Assembly: GCA_022059125.1 (NCBI GenBank)
Contig: JAEUWY010000001.1
Span: 2,666,001-2,730,000, forward strand
Length of the DNA: 64,000 bases
Reading direction: 5' to 3'
Source: Corynespora cassiicola
Taxonomy: Eukaryota > Ascomycota > Dothideomycetes > Pleosporales > Corynesporascaceae
The position numbers and the translations under genes are program-made. Below, piece by piece: positions 21,728-32,403 of this stretch. The stretch's first letter is position 1. The number at the start of each line of letters is the position of its first letter. The notes under the pieces were generated by a model, which made no database searches, was not told the origin of the DNA, and saw only the letters and a list, made by a program, of their open reading frames with translations.

Positions 21728-22154
21728 TAAGTTTTATGCGCTTCTTGTGTCTCCGGGCATCTTAGCAGGAAAGCTCTTGCTTGTTTTTTCTGTGCTTTTT
21801 ATAGACTTCTTGTCCAGTCGTAATTTGTTGTCATTTTTAAATAAAGGTTAATTCAAGCAGACTTTTAGGGGATCACGTGTTACCTTTGTACTGAAAAGAG
21901 TAGTTACTACATCAAGCTGTTACATAGGTCAATACCAATCATCTGCTTCTCTTGAGTCATGGTTTGATGATTGTGTAATATAAGCTTTATTATACATGTG
22001 TTGTCAAGTCAAATATATGGAAAGTATCGAGCACTCCTATACGAGGTTTGCAGCTCCATTTGCCGAAGTGAATCCTTCTCCATCCCCAAGTCTGCCTACC
22101 ATACGGCCCTCCCCCAAATATACCTCAATGGAGTAGATACCGAGATCAATGCAT
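21728..22154. other. Spacer between TIR element and orphan gene
   Basis: Composition returns to normal after the right TIR. A 79-codon plus-strand frame at 21971-22210 shows nothing recognisable. No gene called. Confidence 0.5.
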
Positions 22155-23290
22155 TCATCTCCACGTTGGCACATGCCTTACAGCTCTCCCCTCTCCGTAA
22201 ATTGGCATAGAATAGTCAGGTATCAAACTGGGATCGACGGGTGGCGGACGAACCATGGTCGGCTTTTTGTTTGGCTTCCTTTTTTTGTCGGTAGACTTGG
22301 GGGCCGAGTCATCTTTGGCCACTCTTAGTTTCTTGGGCATCACCTTCTTTCCCCCTTCAGTGGTGGGTGTGGAAGCGTTCTCGGCCACATTCATGCTGTC
22401 GTCGGGGGTTCCTGGCATCGACGTCTCTTGATCTTTTTGCTCTGAGCTTTGAATGTCTGGCCTTGGCGATAATGGTGAAACCTCCTGGCCTTGACTCATC
22501 TTCTTGCTCTGTGCCGTGCACATGTCTCGGGAATTCGTGACAAACCTCATGTACAGTTTGTCCCCTTGAATCTGAACAAGCTCGCCGGAAGCTTGACCGA
22601 TGAAACAAAAGTCGGCTAGGATTCCGAGGCAATCGCGTCTTTACTTCGAGCAAGAGAAACAAAACTTGTTGCTGAAAGGCATGGCAGCGATCGCGGTTGA
22701 TTTTCCGTGCTTTTCGAGACAGACCCATGCGGGCCCCTACAAATCCATATGCAGAAATGTGAAGGATGTCTTCCCGAGCCTTGGCGACGTCATTGGCAAC
22801 ATCCTCGATGTACTGCGCAATGCGACGCTTTTATTTTCATGTGAAAATTTGCTGTACAAGCCGGTCGAAAAGAGCGTCAATGATACATCATTGGGGAGGT
22901 CCCCAATGACCATCGCCCTGGCTGACCAGTTCCTCTCTGTAAACTCCAGGCCGTGTCCACCCAAAATTCGGTCCATCCATTTGGTTTCCCCATCAAAGAG
23001 TAAAATGTTCTCGCCATCCTTCAGCTGTCCTGGTTTTTCGACGGCATGCGCATGGCTGGTACATCAGCTTGTTTGGGCCTGCTCAGGGAATCTTGTGCCG
23101 CTGTGATGGAGCTGTTGGCCTGAATATTGGGGCCAGGTCTCTCTTGTACTGACTCCCTCAGGATATCGTCGTTTGCTTTTGGGCTATGGCTTCGACTTTT
23201 TCGAAGAGGTGCAGGCCGTCTGACGTTGGAACTCGCTTGCGCGACATCTTGTTGAATGACACTGAACCATTCTTTGATCCTGTCAAACAT
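22155..23290 (-). CDS. Orphan gene, four-exon model, function unknown
   Basis: I propose exons 23290-23063, 23024-22887, 22827-22645 and 22571-22155. All join in phase 0 and give 321 aa. Introns of 59 nt (GTATCA...AAAAG) and 73 nt (GTAAAG...TTCAG) look ordinary; the first would be only 38 nt, which is short, so a frameshift is the alternative there. The N-terminus is amphipathic (IKEWFSVIQQDV), the middle has a predicted helical region with alternating acidic residues, and the C-terminal third is a Ser/Pro/Lys-rich disordered tail with a basic KKRKPNKKP stretch that could be a nuclear localisation signal. I do not recognise the family. It lies next to, and on the same strand as, the broken paralog gene. 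It may be a decaying gene. Confidence 0.4.
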
Positions 23291-23963
23291 CCTCGCACGT
23301 ATAGAGATTGTAGTTCTTGTATTGCAGCTTGTTTTTGTGGTAGTGGTTGGATTACAGTGCAGCAAGTTGAAAGTTTTATATTTAGCTCAAATCTGCGTCA
23401 AGTGATATAATATTCTGTATCTCACTCACTTCACTTCATAGATCAATCAGCAAAGCGAATGCTATGCCTTTCCAGAGTTACCAGTTCGATTCCCAAGCTG
23501 TTCATACTTTTTCTTTTCATATATCCAAAGCGTAGGAGGCTCTTTGTAGAATAATGATTCCAATATTTATTTTAAAAGAAAAAGATAACTCTTTGCACCC
23601 AAACGACGTTTGTTGACATCGAGCTATAGATATAGTCGCGTTTAGATATCTTAGTAAAAGCAGCTCTCATTTGGTTTATTTAAGTTCTTCTGAGCTTATC
23701 GTGTATGTTTTGTTAAGCCAATTATAGCAACACGGGACCGGGGAAATGGAATGAATTGATTATCTGTGTGGTGTAAAGACAGAATGAATGAACAAACAAA
23801 GAACAAGATCACTCACACCATCTGGTGTGTCCATAACATGTAGAGACATATACAACAAGCTGGTGGCCCGTGTGGCCAAATCATCTTATCAACAGCGAAG
23901 CGCACAGCACTTCAGCCCTGAACTAATCAATTCCGTGGATGATATAGAAGCTTTAGAGAAATT
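23291..23963. other. Spacer, AT-rich in part
   Basis: No gene recognised. The segment around 23480-23505 has a GTTCGATTC word but no tRNA fold. Part of the 3' flank of the interrupted gene lies here. Confidence 0.4.
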
Positions 23964-25130
23964 TCAGACCGATGACATTTGGGAAGAAACCCTGAGTCTG
24001 GTGGTATGGGGTTGGTTGGGAGGTAATTCAGCTGGCCTCTTCTTATTCTTCGGAGAAAGACACAGGTGAGTTGATGAGCTTCCGGGCAAAGGGGTTGGAT
24101 TGCGGGATTCGTGACCTTTGGCTAGGAAGAGCTTGGTTTCGCCAAGCACTTCATCGTTGGTAAAGTCGACACTCTGGTATCGATCTTCGGAAAGCCAATT
24201 TCTGACTCTTCCTGATGTTCTGTCGCCACAGTAATACTTTTTGCCACATTCGGGGGCTAGATTGTCGACATCAGGTGGCACGCAAATCAAAGCTCAGGGA
24301 CAAAGATCCGGCTTACGCTCGGAGAAATCACAAAGAAGCTGCCGAATCGGATTTTGAGGGTTGAAAGTGACAAAAATGGCCTCTTCCACATAATCTTGGG
24401 TCCAAATTTTTTCAATATCATTGATAATACCGGCAAAAGTAAGAACCTGGATGCCGTCCTTATTTCCGGCATTTACAGATTGGAGTTGATTTCGAATCAT
24501 GTCCAAGCTGGTATCGCCCACCGGAAAATGCTCAGAGTCAAGGAATATTTGCATCTCAAACTTCTCGTTAATGTTCATTCCTGACCCGAGTACGTCTGTC
24601 TTATAGGTATCGATGAGATTCAGTACGAATTGCCATTGACGGGCGGCATTCTCGCCGTGAACTTCATCCGCAACGGACGGAATTCCTAGAATGACGAATA
24701 CCCGCGGACACAAGTAGTTTGCATCCGACCCCATCAGTTTTTCCATAGCCCCGGCTATCGTTGGCTGTTCGCCATCGGTAGCAAAATTAACCCACCTTCT
24801 TTTTGTCTCTTCCTGGCCACAAAGTCTCGGTGTCATATGCTCTGAAATGACAACATGCGAAATTTGATGATATGTATTGAGTTGGTCGCTAGCATCCTGC
24901 TCGCTGCGATATGCTAAAAGACGTTCTTCTTCGTCTTCGTAAATATCGTCCCAGTCGAAAAGTGTCTTGGGACCTTCTCGCTCCTCAGGACTTAGGGAGC
25001 TCCCGGAAGTTGTGGGGTTGACTTCGTTGGTGACTGAATGTGGAAGCTCTAACATCAAGGAAAGTCTCTTGTGATCGGGCGTTTGCTTTTTGGTGATCAA
25101 TGGCCGTTGGGAAACTAGGAAGTGGTCCAA
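23964..25130 (-). pseudogene. Orphan paralog with in-frame TGA (interrupted copy)
   Basis: The frame starts at ATG 25130 and runs 278 codons to a TGA at 24296-24294, then continues open in the same frame for 109 codons to 23964. The part after the stop aligns with the C-terminus of the intact gene at 11,707-12,654 (GDRTS block, then WLSE), so the two halves belong together. At the stop the intact paralog has a cysteine codon (TGT). The N-terminal ~50 residues have no counterpart in the paralog. Either this is a pseudogene by one nonsense change, or it makes a truncated protein, or the base call is wrong. Selenocysteine use is not expected in ascomycetes. Confidence 0.65.
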
Positions 25131-26198
25131 TATATATCAATTGTATGCCAGTAGCCAGAAAAAAAAATGCAATTATATGCTTGTGAGTTTAAAGAAGAAG
25201 GGGAATGAAAGAAAATACTTGAATAGTCTTCACGGACTTGTCTGACTCATTCGAATGGAGTCATTCTGAACCCTGACTGTACATGAAGTGCTGACTCTAC
25301 ACTCGAAACAAACATGCCCGCAACAAGCGTTGAAGATAGATTGCTATAAGTTAAGATCAAATCATTCTTTTACTATTGACAATATATATATATATATCAG
25401 GCATGGGAGGCCAGTCACTCCGCAAGGGCTGAAGTCGGGAAAGACCCATCAGCGATAGTGGATAAGATGCAGAAAAATTCCATGATTGTTAGTAAGGATA
25501 TGGTTCGAATGACGAATTCTCATCAGCTTAGCTTTAGTCGTCCCCTCCGGTTTAGTAGAGGTCTAGCGTGCTTTTATGAGGGTGTGTCAATACTCTGTTG
25601 GCTCTACAATTAACTTGCGTCATGAAGAATTGGCTGTATAACGCTAGTGTGACGCCACCAAATTTCACGTGATACTTCTTTGTCTTCTACCTAGGTAGGT
25701 AGTGCTCTACCCAGACGCTTCAGCCTGTGAAATCCTCGTCGCCAACAAGGTGCACACATGATGTTGTCTAGCATCATTAGAGTATCTACCTCTTAATAGA
25801 TGTTTCATTTTTGACTTGGTAAGGTCATGGGGCGACTGTAACTGGACGTTACTTAGGTACGCAGCGAATGCTGAGGTCACACCAAGTACGACCCCGTCTT
25901 GGCAGGTGTTGTCATGTCAGTGTTCACCAAGGGCCACCACCCACCCACCTGTTGGTGCTATGTCGGCTCCACAACCAATTCTCCCGACTCAAACATCTTG
26001 TGTCATGCTAGAAATTCGAGATGGGGGTGGGCGGTAGGACAGGTCCACATTCGAAGAAGTGGCCCCGGGATGCTCGGTGCCAGAAACCGCTAACGTAATT
26101 AGGTTTAGCGCTGCACATGAGCAACGAACTCAGGTGAGGTCCCGAGGTCACCTTGGCAGCTGAGTCCATTTCTTCCAACTACACAACACTCATCCACT
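25131..26198. other. Divergent intergenic region
   Basis: Lies between the interrupted orphan gene and the HET gene. It holds a 16-bp AT dinucleotide run at 25382-25397 and a TACCTAGGTAGGTAG word at about 25688-25702. Short frames at 25816-26093 have no recognisable content. Confidence 0.5.
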
Positions 26199-28566
26199 AT
26201 GGTCCGTCGCAGCGCAAGTGAAATATCGCTGAATACGATAGAGCCAATATCGATCAACGACAGGAACCACTCATATGCAGTTCCTCTTCAAGATGAACGC
26301 CCTGTTCATTTCGAGACCGAAGAACATCTGTGTTCCCAGTGCCAGAGGTTTAACATCCAGGCATTTGCCGATAATAAATCGCAACGGTGTGGATATAAGC
26401 TATCGGATGTCGAAAAGGCTGCTGCTCGAGGCTGTGACTTCTGCGCTCTTCTCTCCGAGGCCGTAATAGATGTAGAGAAGCCAGAGTACTTTCACACGAA
26501 TGCAGCGTGGGGGAAAACGATCATTCAACCAGATTTGTTTGTGCACATGACTGTTTCGGAAAGTTATAGGAAGAAGAAACCAAGTGATGCTCCAGATGGG
26601 CTACATGTGAATCGTATCTTGGTCGAAGTAGGTGATCGTTTCAGTGAGGTGAGAAGCGAATCCAAGCATGAGCTGTGTCTTGCTGCCGATCCATGTACGT
26701 ATATCCTGGATGACATGGAGTTTTCTCTAAGGCGGTCACTGACCCTCGACCCTAGCCAGTCCAGCAGCCTTAAGTGGGGATATAAGCGGGCGGTATATGG
26801 GAAGCAAAACCACATCAGAGTCGCATTTCGAGGCCGCCAAAAGATGGATCAACGCCTGCACCATGCACGAAAGGTGCAACGAAACCATATCAGGATCTGT
26901 TCGTATTGACCCATACAACTCAATCCTTCCATCGCGCTGTGTTGAAGTAGCTCGCGAGCATGGCTACCAACGACTTTACCTTCGCAACACTGAAGGCCTC
27001 CAAGGGGCCTACATCACATTGACCCACCGATGGAACAAGGACACTGAAATTTGCAAGACGACAACGTCAAATTATGAGCAACGTCTTTTAGGGGGGGATT
27101 TTGGGTCACTCCCACAGCTGTTCAAAGATTCTTTCGCCGTTGCCGAGAAGCTGGGCATAAAGTATTTGTGGATAGACTCCATATGCATTATTCAAGTAGG
27201 AGATGATGGATCGGATTGGCGTAAAGAGGCCCCGAAAATGTCGCAGTATTACCAGTTTTCCATTTTTACGCTCGCAGGTACAGCGGACGACATGAGTGGA
27301 GGCATTCTCCAGCCTTACCCTCAGGATCTTATGCCGTGGGGTTCCAAGCTGATCCGGCTGCCTTATCGCGACAGGGATGGCCGCCAATCCGGTCATTTCT
27401 TTGTGTATAAGCGCCGTGTGCCAGTTGTGGAGGAATACATGTCCAAAGTACGGTCAAGTATCTTGTTCCGACGGGGCTGGATCCTTCAAGAGTGGTTGTT
27501 GAGCAAGCGCATACTGTGGTATACCCCGAACGGTCTGTTCTTCGAATGTCCAGAAGTACTGCCATGGTCATACGATCAGTCACAGCTTACCTTCCACCGG
27601 GCCAATCCGGAACTGCAGTCTCATCTTCAACTGAGAGCTTCCTTTCATTATTCCAGCAAGGACATTCTAGGGACTTGGTATCACGCCCTAGAAGTATACT
27701 CTAGCCAACATCTTACAAAACCGAATCTCGATCGAATCCTCGCTCTGACTGGTCTAGCGAAAGAAGTGGGGTCGATTCTTGCCAGTTACGAAAAAGGGCG
27801 ATTAGCGGAGCCTGATTTGAAAAACGAGGTATATTTGGCCGGGCTTTGGTTGCGCGACATTCATCATGGCCTATTGTGGGAGGAACATCATTTGGCTCAG
27901 CAATGGACGGATATCGTAGCAGAGGCACCATCATGGTCATGGGCTTCGCTAATGCTTCTTACGAAATGGCCTGAGAGGGGGAAAGGAACTCGCGCAGAGC
28001 TACAGATCACTGGAGTTTGCTTGGAGCGAAAAAGAAAGCACAACGTACCAGAATACTCTGTATACGATAAACATAGGTTGCGTCCCTTCAGCCCGTCCGG
28101 ACAGCCAACGAGCTTCGATCCGACTAACATGTTCTCCTGTCTCCACATCAAAGGAAAATTGCATACTGTCCATGTACGCGGCTACCTGGACACCGAAGAA
28201 AACCTGAAAAATGCTGCACTATCCACGGCTTATGGCACCATTCCAAAGTCTTGCAATTGGAGAGCTATATGCTCGGCCTTCCGTCCCGAGATCATTTCAG
28301 GCTGGGGTTCGTTGGAGCGACTTCACCAAGAAGCCGGCAAATGCTCAGATTACGGCATCGCAGTCACCACCATCCACATCTCCACGCGCTATTTATACCA
28401 TGGAGTCTGGTTTAAGACATCACAGCCCATCTACGATGTCCTCTTTATCAAAGAAGTCGAAGGACAAGAAGGCGTCTACCAACGCTTAGGCGTGGGGCGC
28501 ATTGGCGATGCGTCTCTAATCAGAGAGATTGCTTCAGCGCCTGAACGACACATTCAATTGGTATGA
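26199..28566 (+). CDS. HET-domain protein (heterokaryon incompatibility-like)
   Basis: Two exons, 26199-26694 and 26756-28566 (61-nt intron with GTACGT donor, CTGAC branch and CCTAG acceptor), join to 768 aa. The N-terminal ~80 residues have paired CxxC motifs (LCSQCQ and RGCDFCALL) typical of this group. The HET domain spans about residues 245-390: an ITLTHRWN segment, then LPQLFKDSFAVAEKLGIKYLWIDSICIIQ, then W and S/A-rich residues to IFTLAGT. These match the three conserved blocks of fungal HET proteins. HET proteins trigger cell death on non-self recognition in some fungi; most family members have no assigned role. The C-terminal ~380 residues form the usual variable region with WILQEWLLSKRILWY. 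The 3' end lies only ~20 bp from a convergent gene. Confidence 0.88.
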
Positions 28567-28586
28567 AAGGCAATTAAATTTCATCA

Positions 28587-30272
28587 TTACAAAGTATCAA
28601 CGCCAATTCGTATCTCTCCGCGCTTCTCACGTTCCACGTAGTCCAATATACACCTTCCCCATAGGACCACCAAGCTCGTGCCCAGCATCAAAACATCCAA
28701 TAGAAGAAATATGAACAACGGAGTCGCATACGCCGATATCCACACATCCAGTGTCATGATCTGCCTGTACCGCACCCAGTCTCCCTCGGTCGTCGCTGGA
28801 TCTTTGGAATACTCTTCCAACAACTTGATTGCATTGACCGCAAAAACCGCCCAGTAGCCTTTGACCCAGACTAGAATCACCAAAACGAGGTATCCAAGCC
28901 GCACTGCCGTCGGCCGCGTGCGAAATATGCTCTTCCACTCCCGCCCCTCATGGCCCCAGTACCCTCGACATGTCGCCTCACCCGGGCCAACCTCGTTGTA
29001 TGCCTGAATGTACGCCCTAGTCCTTAGCGCAGCCTCTTTGTTGCGTGCATGATGCGGAAACGCGCGCATCCGCGGGTCCTTGCGTGTCAGCCGGTCCGCA
29101 AACGATTTCCGCCACATGCTACCCAGACAGGGTAGTAGCCCGGAACGGACCTCCATCCATGGCTCGGGAGGTGGGAGGGACCTGCGCTCAAAGAGTGATG
29201 CGCGGTGTTGGTGTTTCAGGGTGTAGAAGGCGAGGAGGTAGATGGCGAGGGGCATGTATAGGGAGGCGTGGGCGGTGGGTGCGGGGTGGCGGGAGGAAGC
29301 GTTTGCAGCGACAAAGAGTAGAATAGGAAAGAGGATGACGGTGGCACCGATGGAGGAAACGAGAGGGAAGATTGGTAGCGAGGGCCAGGTATGGAGGCCA
29401 ATGTGGCGTTGGGGGACGTAGTCGAAGCGAGCAAGGGTTGGGCAGCGGAGGTGCGTAGGTGCTGGCGCTAGGTCTAGACTTTGGCTTTCTCCATGCTGAT
29501 TCCGCTGCTGCTCTTGTTCATTTCCTTCGTTGGTTTCTTCACTTGGCGGTACATGCCCCTCTTGATCAATCAAACTAGCATTCCGTTGTCTCTCCCTCTG
29601 CTCCCTCCATGCCCTCTCCAACTCTCCTTCTACTATCTCTTCCCTCTCACTAACGTCATCTCTGTACTCCTCTCCCACAACATCTAGCCCCCGAACCACA
29701 GGCTCAAACCCACCACCCCCATCCCAATCCCACAAGAACCTCCCCACCATATACCACGTCATCGAACACACCACCCCCCAAGCCCACACCGCGCCCAAAC
29801 TCTGCACTCTGCCTGTCTTGAGCGTCCAGCTCCTTACCAACATCCAGATGTTCATCCCAAACCCCGGCACCGTCGTCGCCACCGCAGTCCCCAGAACCGC
29901 AGTCCTGTATCTCCTGCCAGGCCTCTTGTACCAAGCAAACTGCTCTGGAGACTTGAAAAGCGGAATCCATATTAGACGCGAAGATAGTGATACGAGAGAG
30001 GAGAGAAGGACAGGGGCAATGAGGGTGCTGCGCTGTGTAGCGATGACGAAATATAGGTAAGAGACGGTAAAGGAGAGGTGGACGCCCGTCGATAGTGCGA
30101 GGATTGCGCGGTAGAATTGCAAGCGGTGTGCGTAAAGGGTTTGAATGAACATGGGATTTTTGTTTGGGATTAGAGTGGCGGGGCCATTGGGGCTGGGCGC
30201 CGGGGTGTCAGAGGTTGAGGGAGGCATATTTGGGCCGCGCTTCGGGGGGACGGCAGTGACAGGTGATGCCAA
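28587..30272 (-). CDS. Multi-pass membrane protein of unknown function
   Basis: Single-exon ORF of 561 aa. A Pro/Ser-rich N-terminus (about 40 residues) precedes a predicted membrane part: hydrophobic helices near residues 55-105, 125-150 and 160-180. A charged, Gln/Glu/Arg-rich loop (about 200-280) follows, then further helices near 305-350, 460-490 and 515-550. No family motif is recognised. Two ATGs are possible, at 30272 and 15 codons on. The gene converges with the HET gene, the two stops being about 20 bp apart, so the transcripts must overlap. Probably endomembrane or plasma membrane; location and function are unknown. Confidence 0.75.
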   Translation of the reverse strand: MASPVTAVPPKRGPNMPPSTSDTPAPSPNGPATLIPNKNPMFIQTLYAHRLQFYRAILALSTGVHLSFTVSYLYFVIATQRSTLIAPVLLSSLVSLSSRLIWIPLFKSPEQFAWYKRPGRRYRTAVLGTAVATTVPGFGMNIWMLVRSWTLKTGRVQSLGAVWAWGVVCSMTWYMVGRFLWDWDGGGGFEPVVRGLDVVGEEYRDDVSEREEIVEGELERAWREQRERQRNASLIDQEGHVPPSEETNEGNEQEQQRNQHGESQSLDLAPAPTHLRCPTLARFDYVPQRHIGLHTWPSLPIFPLVSSIGATVILFPILLFVAANASSRHPAPTAHASLYMPLAIYLLAFYTLKHQHRASLFERRSLPPPEPWMEVRSGLLPCLGSMWRKSFADRLTRKDPRMRAFPHHARNKEAALRTRAYIQAYNEVGPGEATCRGYWGHEGREWKSIFRTRPTAVRLGYLVLVILVWVKGYWAVFAVNAIKLLEEYSKDPATTEGDWVRYRQIMTLDVWISAYATPLFIFLLLDVLMLGTSLVVLWGRCILDYVEREKRGEIRIGVDTL

Positions 30273-30823
30273 GTGCGTTCAAGAGGCTCTTGGAACCTAC
30301 CTATGTAAATGGAAAGGCAGTAACATGGCGCGTGATGTTCGTGAGAGGCGCCCTTCCGAACGTGTTCCAAGTGACATCTTTCAGCTCAGTAACATGGGCG
30401 GGCCGGCGCATCACGTGTGCCGTATTCGGTTAGACTTGCCGTGGAGTACCTGAGTGTCTGCCCAGTCGGTCTCTACATTTCGTAGTGAGTCGACAAGCAA
30501 TCAACAAAAGTGATGATCTAAATGCAGACGCGTAGACTCCAATATTTGATATGAGAATGATTGGTCAATACCCGGGGATCGTAAACTACATATGGTAGTT
30601 GGAAAGTGCGTAGAGGAAATGACATGGATAAAAACATAGAGCAACATGCCCGACGCCGCCGCAGATGTAAAGGAGCCAAGAATGAAACGCCTGTAAGCCA
30701 AAGCACCTGCCTGATGTGCATAGATCCTTCCCCGATGATAAGATATAGTCTTTCAGTGCTCCAGTTCGTGTAGTCTTGAAACGTAATAGGAACGAGAATC
30801 GAGAGCTGACAAGCTGGTCTCCT
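30273..30823. other. Intergenic region upstream of membrane protein and downstream of UBC1
   Basis: Contains the promoter of the membrane-protein gene and the 3' UTR of UBC1. No gene seen. Confidence 0.5.
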
Positions 30824-31663
30824 CTATGCCTCGCCGAACAGTCGGGCCGTAATATCGCCCATGTAGGCCTCCTCCAACTCATAGTCCTCACCACCCATTC
30901 TGTCGATGCCGACATACTCAAAGGCGGAAACGACGCTCTCGACATCGAATCCCATGGCAACAAATCTGTCAATAAGGTCCTTGTTGTAACCGTGGTATCT
31001 GGTGTCACATTAGCAGATGTTATAATCAGGCAGCCGTTGTCAACTTACGCAGCCAACTTGACCTTCTCCTCATTCTCCTTCGCTTGCTGGGCCTTCTTCT
31101 TGATAGATTCGGCCGTGGCACCGCCGCTGCCTTCCGCAATCTCCTTCTTCGGCGCTCCGGCATATTTAACCGCCCAATCACGGGCAACGTGGTCGAACTC
31201 GGCGGGGTTCCGGATGAGCATGCCGGCGACTTCTGCGTCCTGCGGGTCTTTGGGTTCGGGGGTGCTAAGGAGTGACTGGAGGGAAATCAGGGCGGACTTG
31301 ATGGTGAGGACGGGCGACCACTGAGTCGAGAGGGTATCGAGGCAGATGGCGCCCTGATTTGGTCAGTTCCTACTCGTATAGAACAGCTCGCTCTCCACCT
31401 ACCGTCTGGGAGCTGACATTGGGGTGCCAGATCTTGGTCTCAAACTTCATGTTTGGAGGTCGGAAGGGGTAGTCGCTGGGTATCTTGATGTCAACAAAGT
31501 ATGTGCCGCCTTCATAGGGCGTGTCTGGAGGGCCGCGAAATTGACCACGAAGATGTGTGAGGTCGTCGCCGTTTCCTGCGGGCTCAACAATAATCTGCGA
31601 TAGCTGGTCGTTCTGGATGTCGGCGATCTCCTTTGCGATACGCCTAGCACGGTTGGAGGCCAT
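30824..31663 (-). CDS. ubc1: Ubiquitin-conjugating enzyme E2 with UBA domain (Ubc1/UBE2K)
   Basis: Three exons, 31663-31403, 31353-31049 and 30998-30824 (introns of 49 and 50 nt), give 246 aa. Residues 1-150 are the UBC fold with [22 protein letters not shown], then [11 protein letters not shown] and the active-site cysteine in [14 protein letters not shown]. Residues ~200-246 form a UBA domain ending in ARLF. This matches yeast Ubc1 and human UBE2K in order and length (215 and 200 aa; this one is longer because of an Ala/Lys/Glu linker). It transfers ubiquitin from E1 to substrates, mainly K48 chains, in the cytosol and nucleus. It is divergent from RPT2. Confidence 0.93.
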
Positions 31664-32403
31664 GGCGGGACGTGGTGTTGGAAAGGCGAGGGCTTTTGGG
31701 GGTAACGAAGGGCTCTGGACGAGGGTTGAAGGGGCGTGGTGGGAGCCGCAGGCACAGGCAGCAAGTTCAGGAGTTGGTCCTAGTGTAGTGTCAGCCTGAG
31801 GCTCGGGAGCGACGCCAAACCAACTCGAATGAGTCAATCAGGCAAATGAAAACACAACTCGCAGGAGCAACCGGCCACAAGCGACATGCGGCAGACGCAA
31901 AGGAAAGGAACTTACGATGCCCTCGAAGCGGCGAGGCGTGGGGGAGCAGCCTGGTGCAATCGAAGTTCGTCGAGCAGGCCGAGCTGCGTGGGGTGGAAGC
32001 TGGAGCTTGGATGTAGCGGGGCTGGAATACCGCAACCTGATGCAGCGCTATCGAGGGAAAGGTCAGTCAGAGAAGAAGGGAAGACGATCGGAATATGTAT
32101 GCAATGAGACGCCGCCGTTGAAACCGGGCCTGACGTGTCTGCTGCTCTATGGAGAATGTGAGGCGGAAGCGCTCAGGCTGTAGCGGGTAGGAGTGGCGTT
32201 GTTTCACGTGACAGTGCCAAGCCTGCTCTACGTGAAGCTCCGGCGTGCATCAGCACCATCAACATCACCAACACCACGCCCTCGCCATCGCTGCCCGCCC
32301 GCTCACTCAACCAGCCACCTCCTCGGCCCAGGCATCGCCCCTCGTATCATCTCCCTTTTAGGCTTCGAGTGAACTTTCCGACGACCCGCCACCGTCGTGT
32401 GCC
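31664..32403. promoter_or_regulatory. Shared UBC1/RPT2 divergent promoter region
   Basis: A 740-bp region between two start codons pointing outward. GC-rich, without an obvious coding frame. Both genes act in ubiquitin-proteasome degradation, so co-regulation is plausible. I saw no copy of the yeast proteasome element GGTGGCAAA. Confidence 0.55.

Noticed and set aside
23480..23505. tRNA-like GTTCGATTC word
   Set aside because: The flanking bases do not form a T-arm stem and no D or anticodon arm can be placed.
24294..24296. TGA aligned with Cys considered as selenocysteine
   Set aside because: Ascomycetes are not known to have the selenocysteine machinery; nonsense mutation or base-call error is simpler.
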